Origin: Pelargonium x hortorum
Taxonomy: Eukaryota > Streptophyta > Magnoliopsida > Geraniales > Geraniaceae
Assembly: GCA_036897525.1 (NCBI GenBank)
Contig: JAYMTJ010000008.1
Location: 62,001-126,000, forward strand
Length of the DNA: 64,000 nt
Direction: 5' to 3'
Shown here: positions 12,626-25,700 of the stretch, piece after piece
How the letters are laid out: each line of letters opens with the position of its first letter
How positions within the stretch are numbered: position 1 is the stretch's first letter
Program-made: the position numbers and the translations under genes
Notes under the pieces: model-generated
Told to the model about the DNA's origin: nothing
The model's database searches: none
What the model saw: only the letters and a program-made list of their open reading frames with translations

Positions 12626-14264
12626 ATGCGCGATAGTACTTGTTTAGTTAACCTTACACTCTGACAGCCCTTTACCAGAAAAACAAAGGTATAGGGTTAC
12701 CTACTTTCACTAAATGAAAATCTCAATACCAAAAAAACGGATTGTAAGCCCATTTCTTTTTCTTTGCCTAGCCTTTTATTATTTGATACCCCTCTTATAC
12801 CTATCCGCTACGAGTACACTTCTTCAGTTTTTGGTGCCAAGCATAAATGCTCCTATTCTATTTCCTATAAGAATTTCTCTGTAGTATTTACTTTACGAAT
12901 TCTATTGATAGTAGAGGCAGCCAATTTCTTCTTGAGAAGCGGATGATATAAGTTGGGCTTTCAAGTAAGAAGGCACTTAGTTTGGTTAGGACAATTGTAC
13001 TGGTTAGTTAGGACTCCGTACCTAGGGTTAAGAGAAGGACTGCTTTCAACAGCTTGCTTTCCTTGTTTGGCTCCCCTACTGGGACCCCTTTTATGGTAGA
13101 ACTTATCTAAGGGATCCTGGACATCTAAAGCAAGAGTTCTTGAATTCCTTTACAAAGAAAATGAAAACAGAATTGAACGGAACTTTTCCTGCCCGGGGGA
13201 TTCTACAAATAGGAAGATATAACAAACAGGTTAACTAAAAAAGACTCTAAACAAACCGGGAGAACATGACTCTTCTAAAATAGGAAACTCGGTTAACATT
13301 CTTTGTCCTAACCTAAACCGAAAGGATATTGTTCTTTCTTCGTCTATTTAAGCTTGGAATATAATATCCTTGTAAGAGATGTAACTTGAATCGGGCCAAC
13401 AAGGCGTTTGCAATTCAAAGGGGAGCTTTTCCATGTCCTATCTAATAACCGGTTTAGACCTTTTGAATTAATCCTTTCTTTTGCAGGGATTTGGGGAATT
13501 TCCTAGTCCCAATGCTTATTCCATTTAGTTTTGACAGGAGCCCCTAAAACCTCGATTTTATCAAATTATCAAACAAGAGAAATAAATACTTGAGAATCCT
13601 TTTGAGGTTCCTATTGGTGAATAGTTTCCTAATTGAATATTACACTGAATATTTTAGAGAAGGAATCCCTTCCCTGGAAAAGGGTAACCCGTAACACCCC
13701 CTTATAAAGAATTTCCATTTAGTAAAGATATGTCATAGAGATATAGAAATCCTTGCCTTAATAGAGCACAGGGTCTTAAAAATTTGTTTGTAACTAAGAT
13801 GCTAAATCTTATACATCTTTTTTTATAACCAGTAAAACTTATCTAATAAAAGATGTAATTCATAAAGTTAAGGGATAACTAACCGGCTGTAAGTTTTGTA
13901 TTGATCCAGACACAGCGCGGGGCACTTGTGAAATACTCATAAGCGGGAAAAAACCTATTCTTATGGTATTGTTGACAAGCATTAGAACTATCTACTTTAT
14001 ATAGATTACATTATTTGATTTGTAATATTTGAACTTATGACTTTTCATTACCAGAAAGTAGTGCTGTATTCTCTAAAACATTCTGATGAAAGTCCTTTAT
14101 AAATAAAGAATAAGAGCTAGGACGCTCTTTTGTTCTGGTTCTCTACGTTGAGAAACCCTGTAGATAATTCTATCTAATAACTTAAATTAAAGAAGTACAA
14201 TATTTTAAGGCAATGTCTACATTTTGAAATACGGACCCTATCTTTTAGAAGGTGCTCTTATAGG

Positions 14265-14400
14265 GATGTATTCAAGGATTCTTCTAAGTTAGGGAGCAGA
14301 TAAACCTTAGAGATCTTAGTCTTACATCCATCTACCCAACTGTAGCGAAGGGCGGGATTTGCATTAGAGAGAGTTTACTGATAGAACCCTTACACACTAT
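14265..14400 (+). repeat. dispersed repeat, copy B
   Basis: The core at 14329-14356 reads CATCTACCCAACTG followed by TAGCGAAGGGCGGG. Its first part is identical to copy C for 13 bases (ATCTACCCAACTG). Both TACCCAACTG and AGCGAAGGG recur in copy F with an eight-base length difference between them. The core is richer in G and C than its surroundings. The left boundary is uncertain because upstream similarity fades. Confidence 0.5.
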
Positions 14401-14599
14401 AGCACACACCATATCTTCTTACTGACTTTAGAGCGAAACTGACTCCTTTTATTGATCTTTCGTTTTGCAGGGTTTGAACTAGCTTGCTTATAGGAGAAGG
14501 AGAGGAGCTCTAGTACAAGTCTTTGCTGCTAGACCTCCCTTCTTGATAGATAGGTGTTGTATTCCCTCCCTGGAAAGAAATTCTGTCTTATTTAGTATC

Positions 14600-14810
14600 C
14601 TAGTCCTATAGATAAATAGAGTCTTTTACCTGATTAGTTGTATTAAATAGTCTATCTAAGGGAAATTCCTCATGCTCTATGTATCCTCACCTCAGGGAGG
14701 TGTATGCCTTATAAGTAAAATGAGTACATCAATCTACCCAACTGAAACGTAGTGGAGGGCGGGTAAGGCACTGAATACCGTGGTTCGTAAGAGCTTACTA
14801 AAAGAACCCA
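14600..14810 (+). repeat. dispersed repeat, copy C
   Basis: This is one of the best-preserved copies. It shares with copy E an upstream word GTTGTATTAAATA (14637-14649 and 41361-41373), and about 90-100 bases further on the core CCAACTGAAACGTAGTGGAGG (about 14738-14758), in which roughly four in five positions match copy E. It shares ATCTACCCAACTG and GGGCGGG with copy B. The core can fold: TACCC near its start pairs with GGGTA at 14761-14765, with ACT/AGT inside. It carries no open frame. The role is unknown; the style recalls short dispersed repeats of green-algal and plant organelle genomes. Confidence 0.6.
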
Positions 14811-15164
14811 CAACAAGAACAAGAAAAGACTTTCAATTTCTAATTAACATCTAAAAAATACAAATTAAATTACTTTCACTTGAGATCAATTTCTCATTAA
14901 GAATCCCCGACTCGATAGAACAGCTAGAGCTTTGTTTTTCTAGTTAAAAACTCAGAGGATAATCAAAAGACTTCACAATTGGAATAGGAGCTTTAAGAGA
15001 GAAGGTAGATACCCTTGCGAATGAGCTCCCTGTCATGTAGGGTTGTTTGTTGCTTAAGCTTGTGTAGCTATTGTATTAGTATATAATTAGATTTTAGATT
15101 AGATAGAATGATAGAGTTATTCTAGTTATAGGATATAGTCTTACTTTTTAAGGATCATTCCTCT

Positions 15165-15290
15165 TGTGCTATGGCACTTATCGTTGGGGAGGTAAGCTTG
15201 CTTAAGAAAGACATACAGAAATCTCTGTTACCGCGTAAACTACCTTTGTTTACGAAGTTAGGTCATTTTTATAGTATTATAGAGAAAACA
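15165..15290 (+). repeat. dispersed repeat, copy D (partial)
   Basis: This copy contains CCTCTTGTGCTATGG, then GGGGAGGTAAGCTTGCTTAAG. The latter shares GGTAAGCTTGCTTA (15191-15204) with copy A. The downstream core seen in copies B, C, E and F is not recognisable here; an unrelated GTAAAC...GTTTAC inverted repeat (15235-15260 region) occupies its place. Confidence 0.35.
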
Positions 15291-15389
15291 AACACCTTGC
15301 ACTATAGGACACCAACAGCCTGCTTATTAACTTGCTTTTTCTTAAAATAATCCAAACCTCAAAAAACGGAAACTTTCACTTTAACTCAT

Positions 15390-15405
15390 TTACTTACTTA
15401 CTTAC
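15390..15405 (+). repeat. (TTAC)4 microsatellite
   Basis: Four perfect TTAC units, probably slippage. Confidence 0.85.
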
Positions 15406-18103
15406 TGGTTGGAAAAAAACCCTTTCCTTTGCCTTGTTCAGAGAATCCGGAGCGGAATACAAAATGACTGTCAATGGACTCGAAAGCAGCTTACAAGCAA
15501 CAAACAGAATTCCTAAGACTCTTGCCTTTATACTTTTCTGTGAGCTAAGATACATATTATGGCTCTGAGCGAATCTAGAATAACTCAAGAATACTTCTCT
15601 GTTAGAAGATGGACAAGATTCTATTCTGTTATCTACTATTATCCTATCCTTTCCTTTACCGGCATAACAGATAGATCGGATAAGTACTCTCTACGGATAG
15701 CACTCATCCTTGCTACAACAAAACTAAGAATACAATCCCATGATTAAGAGAGTCCTCTAAAATTATGTATCACTTCTTTTCGGAATTTTCGTAGAGTTAG
15801 GAACTTGTGAGCCCTTTGTGACTTTAATTACAATTTTCTTGATCAGTGAATACCTACAAAGACTCATTAGAATTTCCCGTAAGCAAACCCCAGGATTCTA
15901 GAGAAACCCTTCAGCCCTTTATGGCACGCTTGTCAAATCTTTAATTCATTTCAATTTAAGTTAAGCAGCCTGTACCTGTCCTGTTAGTGAATAGCTTAAA
16001 AGTGCTTTTCTATAAGATAAGTATACACCTTGATATATCGCTGCCTTACAAATCCCCTGTCAGTAACAGAAAAAGGGTTTCATAATTAAGTATACAGTGT
16101 ATGGTTAACCTCTGGTAGTTAGTATTTGCACACCCTTCAATTACCAGCTTTAGAGGAAATATCAACCTTATGAAATTGCCTGCATAAGATCCTGATTTAC
16201 TTCTCTTGATAGTGAGTGAATAAGTAACGTGAGTTAAGTAGTACGTTTATACACCCAAAATCTCGAGATTGAAATCAGAAGCCCCACTATAATATAAATA
16301 AGGGTTCAGAGACACAAGATTTATACATGTAATATGCTATCTCTCTTTATATCCATGTTTACGACTCTCCGTTTCCTTACTACACAGCAGAACTTTAGTC
16401 AATTCTAAAAGGTAGGGGGTCTCGGGACTTCAAACTAGACTATCTAAGAAATTTCTATAATAGCCAAACCTTAAGAAACTTTATCCGCGCTAAGCAAGAT
16501 TCGGATAGGAGATACCTCCTAAGATAAGAAAGAAGTAGAGCTCGCCCCAAAGAAATTAGGGTACTTTTCTTTTAATGAACTAGTCTTTGTAATTAGGATT
16601 TCTTTTCCATTTTCCGAAATCGCCCAAACCTCTTCAAAATGTAAAGAGTTACACTAATACTGATCTGATCTTACTTTGCCGCAGTCCCATCGTTATATAA
16701 TATACTCACTATAAATTCTTGAAAATCCTGTGTAACATGATGTAAAGTATAGACTTTTTCATTTGAATTAGAAAGACCTACTATAAATAGTAAAAAGATT
16801 GAGCTCGTTTCTTAAAAATCTTTTTCATTTCATTTTATTTTATTAGTCTATATAATATTAGATATTAGGAGATCTTTAGCCGCCAACAGACGCGTATCTT
16901 AATTCACTACATTTAAATAAGAAAAACTCTTGGAAAAGCTTTTAGCTAGCTCATTTATTTTGCCTTGTTGTTTTTTACAAATACAAATAAAGACCCGGTC
17001 TCGGCTTATAACGGTTTCGGAGTTATACAAAGGAGCCTCTTACAATACCAAACCCTTTGAGCTTAGTCACTTAATTTCAAAGGAACCGAACCCCGTTGAC
17101 TTCTCGTGATTAAGTTCCCTACTATTCTTATTCTTATCTTAAAAGAAAATATAGAATCTTATATCTGTCGCAATGAATATCATTTTGACTAACTATCTAT
17201 CGGACGTAAGACTTTCAAAATTGACCTATCTGGTCTGGAAATTTTCCTCTTGGAGCTGTGTCCCCGATATTATTAAAATAAGACTAAGTAATTCAATCTT
17301 TTCTTTATTTAAATTCGCTTACAACCTAGTACACCTATGGAATAGCCCTTTTTATTGATATGAAACTAAGGATTACTCGATATAAGGGATAAGAAAATAG
17401 CAAGGCTAATCCCGAAGTTGTCCAAGAGACCACTGGGAATAACTTTGATTTCGCCTACTAAATGAAATTTCAGAAAGAGCTTACTAATTTAAGAGTTTCA
17501 AAATTGCATATTTCTTTGGTTTTTTCTCCAGTAATATGCAATTTGCAGGTACTTATATAAGATCTAAGAAAGGACTCTTCCGTGGAATAAAAAAAAGTTC
17601 AGAACTGTTTTTGTAACGGGGCTTTTTAACAACTCCTATCCAACTCTAATATTTCCCTTTGCAATTCCCACTAAAAAACGGGGTGTTTATAAGAAAAACA
17701 AACACTAATCACGTCACGAGGAGAGACTCATAAGACACGCGTTACTTTATTATAGACTCAGGAGTTGTTGTTAGTTTATGATTAATTACTCTGTATTACA
17801 AATGCCCTTGTTTAGGATAAAATATAGCTGCCCCGCATCTAAGCGTAAGAAATCTAATTACAAAAAGTAACAAGCTAGCCCCTTTATTTAAGATTCTGCA
17901 AAGTAAAGCCCCAGATGACCCATTTTACGCTTGTAGTATTCTGAAAAGTTTCAATTTCTTAAAAAAAGTACTTATGTATAAAAAAAGGATATCTAAGGAT
18001 AAATGCATTGCTGTCGTATATGATGGAAAATCCCGGCCAGCTAAAAATGGGGAATAAAAACCTATCGAGCACGGGTTCGCCTTTTAGGAAATAGTATGAG
18101 AAA

Positions 18104-18123
18104 CATTATGTAGCATTATGTAG
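18104..18123 (+). repeat. tandem duplication of CATTATGTAG
   Basis: Two perfect adjacent copies of ten bases, followed by a further GTAG. This is a recent local duplication. Confidence 0.85.
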
Positions 18124-19729
18124 GTAGATGGTTGTAATAGTATAAAACTTCTTAGGACCTCCTAAGTATAATTTGATTTCATTATTGCTGTAGCAAATAT
18201 TTTTCTTTTTTTTTGCAATGTGCTTCTAACAAAGCACGGCTTCAGACGAAAATAGCGAGAGTAGGAAGGGTATATATAGTATGCGAAACTATATCATATT
18301 GTCTTAGTAGCTATTGAGTAAGAAAGTAAGAATATAGCACCAATACGCGTATCCCATAAGGACTTCCCCGGGTACGAATACGGGTGTGAATGATCCATCT
18401 TTCCGTAAACCCGGTAATAAAAAGAGGATGGCCGTAAGTAAGATAAATAAAGCCATTCACTTCTGTTACGAGCTAACCTTTGTAATTTAGAAAAGCAGGT
18501 TATAAAATTATATAGAACGAATCCTTAGGGTAAACAGAAATGTTGAGAGTACTAATAGGGTTTTAAGAACTAGACTTTTTTTCCTTAGAATTGCCTTTTA
18601 TTCTACCCCAAGCAGACATTTTTTTCGTGTCACAGATTAAATTCAATGTCATAAGGTCTATAAGTATACTAATAGGAGCGATACTCGCAGTTAATACCGC
18701 AATCTACAAAACTTTTACTAGCTAAATTTATTACAGTTTGTTTACAAAGAGCTTTAATATAGATGCCCTATTTTAAAATGCATGGCGAAAGGAGTCCATA
18801 TTTTCTATGAGTTTGCGCCTAAACTAGGATTCCCAATAAATAACTACTTAAGTGCTCTATTTAAGATATCTTATTTGACTCGTAGTACTGCTCTGATCTA
18901 ACAAACACTCTAAATGTTAAAACTCAGCTTGGAAATGGAAAGTAACCAACGTATAAAACTGAAAATTTTTGTTAGGCTGGTGCCTTTACGAAAAAAGTAA
19001 ATACCAACTTCTAACTAAGTAAAGCGTATCCATTTAATCCTTGAGTCCTGTGAGATAAAAAAAAGGCGAAAGGTACAGAATAATGCAAACTCTGTCAAAT
19101 ACGGGCTTAGTTAAGGGGTCTGTCCCTAAAAACTTTCCGGAATACCCTGGGCATTTCAAAATCTTCTTAACCAGTAATTGTCTCCTAACTTTTAAATAAG
19201 AGTACTCAAGTCAAAATACTGGGAAATCCCGAGAAAAGTCATTTTATACTACAGCATAAAAGCACACTAATAAGGAGGTCCTCAAAATACTAAAGGGGCC
19301 TCTCTAATAAAGAAAGGAAACGCTGTGGTACTACTTAATAGTATAAATCAGTATAAAGGAAATCCTACAAACAAGTCTTCTTAACTATGTATTTAATTGC
19401 TACATTACTCTTTTTTCCCCTTTTTTATTTAGGGAGGGGGCTTTACTCATGAATTTAGTTATAATTCCTTTATTAATGTTAGGGAACTCTTTTTAATGAT
19501 AAACAGAGTAATTTACTAAGGCGGCTCCACTTTCAAGTTTCGTATTTATGGCTGGAAATTCCAGGCCTTAATAATTTTTTGTCGATCCCTTATTCTTTCT
19601 TTATATTGCTAGATTTTTTGGAAGTCGATATTTGATTCTCTCTTTAGTATAAAGCGTCGGTTAAAAACTAAGAAACACACAAAGGGCTTTTAGAAGTCTT
19701 TTCCGAAGGACCTCTATAGTTAAACCGGT

Positions 19730-19747
19730 GTCAGTGCTTCGGCTGAC
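19730..19747. other. small hairpin with TTCG loop
   Basis: GTCA pairs with TGAC and GC pairs with GC around a TTCG tetraloop (19738-19741), with two bulged bases (GT) on the 5' side. UUCG closed by C-G is an exceptionally stable RNA loop. No gene boundary is visible nearby, so its meaning is open. Confidence 0.45.
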
Positions 19748-19749
19748 AA

Positions 19750-22700
19750 TTCTAATATTCAAGTAGATAGACAAACTAATAAATACTAGAAACTCCTCTC
19801 TTAATCCTACATAAAGAAATTAAGGCCCTTTTCGAAGTTAAGGCTCAAGTCAAATGCTGTGCTCTAAATAAAAAGACCTATTATACGGCCTTTAAAATGC
19901 CTTTTATTTTATTGGGCTGTAATAACCTGACATGATGTTTTCCCCCATTTACTTTTTGACTTCTTTTGCCGTGGTTTTCTTTTCAGCCCCTTTAGTAAAA
20001 TAGTCAAAAAGGTAGTGTTAAAGCTTGGCCTAGGGGCCTTAGGGTTTTGTTCATTCTCGCGATCATAGCTATGCTTGGGTGAGGGTCCCTTTTGCCTCTA
20101 TTCTGAAAAATTTTCAGGTTCCAATTACCCCTACTGTAATAGGTAAAGTGCTCCTTATTAAAAAGCATGTGTTTGAAGTCGGGATAAGTTTGTTATTTCA
20201 TTTTTATTGTAGGTATCCAACCGGAAATTAAGACCAGTAACAAAAAAAAGGTAATCCTTAAGGGAAACTCTTAAAACTACGAAGTACTCATTTATAGGAG
20301 TTTAATTTAACAGTTCCGTACTATAAGCCCTTACTCGTTATTTGCAGTACTTGTTAGGAAATCAGGAACAAATATTAGGTCTCGTCTTCTATTACTTTGA
20401 CTTTCAATGGCTTAGGGACTTACCCTTGTAAAGGAAAGGGAAAGGAATTGAGGTATGTTTTTAGGTTTTGCCAGAGGCTGCTGAGTAACAACAGCTCTCC
20501 AGTGTTTTGTCAGGTCTATACTCTAAGTAGGCTTTAGATATTAATTAACCAAATTGGGGATAAATATAGGTATGGGTTTGAGCTACTTCTTTTCTTTAGT
20601 TTTACGGTTCTATCAACATTAGCAGGTAAATCCCATTAGAATTGTTTATGTGTATTAGTTTGGTCGTAAATACAGTCATCAAATTTTTAGAGTGTCCAGC
20701 ATTAGTGCTATGTTGTATGCCTTTGGTTTTATTTGATCTAACTTTTTTCTCCACAAAGCCCATAAAACGGCTACTTTTAGGGAAAGGGGAAGGGTGCCCT
20801 TTTTTCAGGTATAATACTTGTATTGGGGGAATAGTCAAATCTTTGACTTGTGTATCTAGGAGATACCCTCTAGAGAGAGCTTTCTTTTGTAAGCTCGCGG
20901 AGCTATTTATGAATAAGGGTTCCTGTATTCCTTATTTTTATAGTACGGTTTTCCTTAGGGTAAGGACATCCCAGTATATTAACTTTTTGCCTATATTATC
21001 ATTTTTTTCCCAGCCACTAAGGTATCTTTCTAACCTATTAGGTTAGGAGTCTCCTTTTTCTCGGTAAGGTACCTTTGTTAGCTAAAATCTAAATTAGACC
21101 CTGGGAGTGCTGAATTCTAGTCAAATCCAATAAAACAAGAGATTCAAATCCTTAACAAGAGAGTCCCGTCTCGTATTACACCAGAATCAGAATATTAACA
21201 AAGACTCAAGTCCCGCTAAAAGTATTAAAAGTAACAGAACTCAAATAAAACTAGGTGATTGACACGAATAACCCAAGCTACTAATGCGGCGAAACCCCAT
21301 ATTTAACGAATAATAGAAAGAAGCTCACAACTAAAACCTACGGCAATTCCATTCTGCCATTGAAACTAAGTATTTTACAACTCATTTCAACCAATTGATA
21401 TACTTCATACTGAAAATATATACTGCTAGGAATACTTGGTTGGTAGATAGGTTATGGAAGCTAGTACCTTGTTATTAGGTGCTGCTAAAGGAGGCCCAAG
21501 TTAAAGAATTTAATGATTTTTTATATTGCAGCTCATGCTAACCTCCTGAAAATTATTACACCAAGAAAAAAAAGCACCCATTCAAACAAAATGTTTGCCT
21601 TCTATAACAGTATTATAACCCATGCAATACCCTCAATTTCCCCTCTAGAATATCCTAATCAGATACTCTCTTAGAGCCAGGACTCCAACTATCTTTTGCA
21701 ATCCAAGGAATGCTCAGTACCTAACTCAATCTCAGACTAAGGCTTCCCTCACTTGAAAGTTAGAACTGTGGAATTCTTTAGCATGTCCTTCGCAATCTTT
21801 AACAAGACGAGAGGAGTACCCCTTATTTAGTACAAGCATATTCCAAACTTTTAAGCAATACTCAAAACGGGGTTTCTAGAATCCACAGGATTTTTTATTC
21901 TGAAATTAGCAAAGCAAGCTTTTGTTTTTGTATACAATAATATTTGACTCTTGTCTACGGGCATCCCTGCTCAGTTACTTCTAAAAGTAGTTAGAATTCT
22001 GGCAGTAATCCTTTTGGATTTATAGGGCTTGAGCCTATTCGTTAGCTAAAACCCACTTTAGTAGACCTGACTTAACTTAGAAACTTATTCCTGTCTAGTT
22101 ATTTCTTGTAAATAAAGTCAAGGTATCCTGCTTTTGTATTTAATATAAGTCGAGAACTCAAGCCTAAGAATCTATAAACGGGGATCCCACATACTAAAGG
22201 TTTTATTCTGTGCTTAAGATAGAATTAGACAATCCCATTTTGAATTTTATGAGATCCGTAAAAGTGGATTGGATCCAGAATTTGGGCAATTACAAGTTTG
22301 ATACTAAGGAGGGTTCTTTTAGGTATTAAAAAAGTTCTGAGTAGGAGTTTTTTTTATACGGGCTGGAATAGAAGTAAATGCTACATGAAGACAAGTATTT
22401 CATTAAGAGTAGATAGTTCCTAGGACTCCTAAGCCTGTTCTGTTTGTTATAGCTCGTCTTCTAACTCTTGTAATATAAAATAAAGGCCATGCCTATAAAG
22501 AAAAGAAAGCCCCCCGTGGATACAACCTATCAACTTACAGTTCAATTTCCTACATTTCATTTCTTACTTTTAATACTAGAAAGAGTCTTTACTTATTTGG
22601 AAATCACTTACATAGAATAATTTGAAGCTTTTGTCTATATAGCAGTCGTACAGGGGGCTTGTAAGGGAGTTCTATAATATTAGCATTTAGAGTGCTATTT

Positions 22701-25700
22701 GCAATACCTAAGCAAATACTAGGTGCAGTAGAAAGGGGGTACTCGGACCCTTCCACAAAGATTTATTTATAAGATTTACTCTTTGCAAAAAAAGATTTGG
22801 TTTCTAGTTAGTTATTGGGATAAGTTAATCGAAATTGTGCGGCTAAAATGTCTTTAAAAAGGATTGAGGGGATGCTCTGCTCTATCTAATAAGTATTTCT
22901 TTAGGCCCTTTATATTAATTATCTATGTTATGAGATTTTTTTAGGGGGTCTGGCAGGACACTTCACAGCTAACAACGGGGCTTGGAGAGGCTCAATATCC
23001 ATACAGAGTATTCCCTTAAAATTCACTTTTGGGTTTTGGATGGAGTCTCTCAATAATGGCATTCTAGCACTGTTTTACATACCTTTGAAACCCCTTTTGT
23101 TCCAGAGAAAATGAATAGGATACCCAGTAAATAAATTGAAAGAAATTACTTTCTAAATTTAACGGATTGTTTTGCTCGGTAAGGGCTAATAAAGAGGTAG
23201 ACTCGTCATAAGATAAGTAATAGCTAGAACCCCGATACTCGACCTACCCTGTAGAGTTGTCTTTTTCTATAGAATTTCAGTTAGTTTTAGTAATCAATCA
23301 AAGCTGTAAACCCCCTTTAATCTTAAGATTCTAAGACCTTACGGAGCACAGCTAATAAAAAAACAAGGACATAATGAGTATTAAAGTAAAGGCTTCCAAA
23401 GTCCAGTTAGTAACACCTTCGCCATCAGGAAATAAAGTCTAGCTTAATTGGTTGTTAAAATGGCAGGGAAATTGGGAGCTTGCACGTATTGGTTTCCTTT
23501 AGAATATTAAAGAGGGACCCCGACAAAAGAAAGTAGCATTAGCCATCAACAAGGTATACCCGGTTGTATTTTACCAGTTATAACTCGATCGAGTAGTTAC
23601 CGAGGATCCCCTTGTTTCAGAACTTTTTACAAAAAAAAGGTTTCATTCAAATAGAAATTTCAGGAAAGCTTGTTGTTTAATTGGGGCGCAGGATATACAT
23701 CTGGCTATACTTAATTCAGTAGTTTAGTAAGCAATCTGAGAGAAAAAAAGCTTCTTTAAGACTAAGGTAAATAAATTCTAATACGAGAATCTCGGGTATA
23801 AGGATTATATAGACCACAGGGCTAAGTTAAAAAATCCTTTAATTCAATGAATTTCCTTACTTCTTTTCTTTTCTTAGTTAAGGATCTCTGCATTCTATGT
23901 ATCACTCAAGTACAAACCTACAAGTAAGACTTCACTTACTACAAAAAATCCCAGATCCAAAAGCAGTAATTGAAATTTAATGCTTGCGCAATCCCCTTTA
24001 GTCTTTCTTTCTTGAGAAGCTTTAAAACAAGACCCGGGTTGTAATATAATTAAATGTGTACTTCACACCCCAGAAAAAATGACCGAGATTTGCAAATTAA
24101 GGGCCCTAAGATAGCTACTTCGCGGTATACTTTATATAACCCTCAGATTTTCTCCTTATGAGACTTCAGTGTTTTTTGAGTTCTATTTTCTAGATAAATA
24201 AGCGGATTCCCGCGCTTTTGTTAGAAGTACTACCTTACCTTATTTAGACTTAAGGAAATTTTTAGTAGAAAAAAATCCTGGGAGAAACTTAGGTTTCTTG
24301 TTTACCAGAAAAGTAATAGAACGGCCTCTTGATAAAGACCTTTAGATTTGGAAAGAGAAAGCAAAAGGACCCTACAGTGCCCCGTAAAGAGCAAGTGCTA
24401 AAAAACTAGAAACTATAATCAAATTAAGGCTTAGTAGCATATCCCTTCCAAGAGCTTTTTATAAGGCATAACCCATAGCACACCAAAGACTTTAGATACA
24501 TACTGATATAAATGATTTTTCAAACAATCACACTACTACTTTACTAAGTACAAGACTTCAGCCCCTCAGACGGCACATAGATCAGTTAACCCCAAAATAG
24601 GAAATCCCCGGTATAGCAACTCTTCGAAATATTTTGCACTCACCTAACGAGGATCCCGTTGGAACCCCCAACTCAACTCAGACTTGGATGAACGTAAAGT
24701 GGAGTTCTTTGCGTTAGTTAGATCTTACTTCTTTAGATATTTATTGTTCAAACGGCTTTGCTTTATTTGAAGCGAAAAAGGTCATGGGTTCGTATAATTT
24801 ATTGGTGGGAAAGTAAGAGTCGGAGCTATCTATGAAGCTCTAAGTGACTCAGTTGGATTGAAGGTTCCATATAGAGAAACAAATTCGAGAACGAAATTCT
24901 ATACTTTGAAATTAGTCTCTGTTACAGAAAGTAAAGAAGCGAAGGAGCATGTTTCTAATCTATTAGGTTGTATTAAAAAAAAGTACGAGCTATTTTATTT
25001 GAAAGCTCTATCTAATCGGAGCTCTTGGATGAAGCTCGAATCGTGAAAGTACTTGCATAAGGGATCGTTTCCATTTAACAGTAACAGGTACTTGTATAGC
25101 AGGCCAATGAAGGAAGCTGAAATATAGAATCTATCTTGTGGAACCTACCAACGCTGTCGAAGGTCACTGGTCGTCCATGGTATGCTAGTGACTGACAGTC
25201 TAATGATTATAGATACCTAATTCCTTCATCTCTTACAGACTGGGACTAGGGAATTCCGAAACAAATAGATTAAAGGTTTCGAGGCTTAATTATTAAATCC
25301 TATAATCTAGGGCTCACAAGAACTCTTAAAGATACTGCTAATGAAAAATAACTGACTACGACATTTAATATTGACTCCGCTTGCACTAGAAGATCTCTAT
25401 ACAAAGTAACACATTTTTTAGAGCTGGGGGAATCCTATTTTCTTATTTTACCCGGAGTCCCTTTAGGGTATTATGGCCTGGTTTTATTAAAGAGTCAAAA
25501 AATCTCATTTTATGTCATTTACAGAGTACAAAAAAAGGGAGCCTTTTTCAGTCTGTTTCAAAGGTAGAAATCGTCCATGTCTCTATATGGTAGAAAAGTT
25601 TGCAAGTTTTTCATCATAAAATCTATACCTTACTCTGAACTTGTTTGCTTCTTATGCCTTTGCCAAAGCACTAACCATAGCACTAGCTGTTGCAGTCAAT

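Larger units (their letters stand above)
15300..19720. other. AT-rich DNA without a recognisable gene
   Basis: No gene is supported. Short frames at 15332-15747 overlap on both strands and match no family I know. Simple repeats are four TTAC units at 15390-15405 and a perfect tandem pair of CATTATGTAG at 18104-18123. GGAGTCC occurs at 18791. Confidence 0.55.

Noticed and set aside
15126-15140. GGATATAGTCTTA, resembling the group I intron S element
   Set aside because: I found no matching R element or P3/P7 partners upstream.
20642-21046. 134-codon frame
   Set aside because: TTG start, no family resemblance, and about half a stop-free run of this length is expected by chance.
24102-24115. 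GGCCCTAAGATAGC, resembling the large-subunit rRNA word GGTCCTAAGGTAGC
   Set aside because: Two mismatches in 14 bases; roughly half a hit of this quality is expected by chance in the window, and the flanks do not match rRNA.
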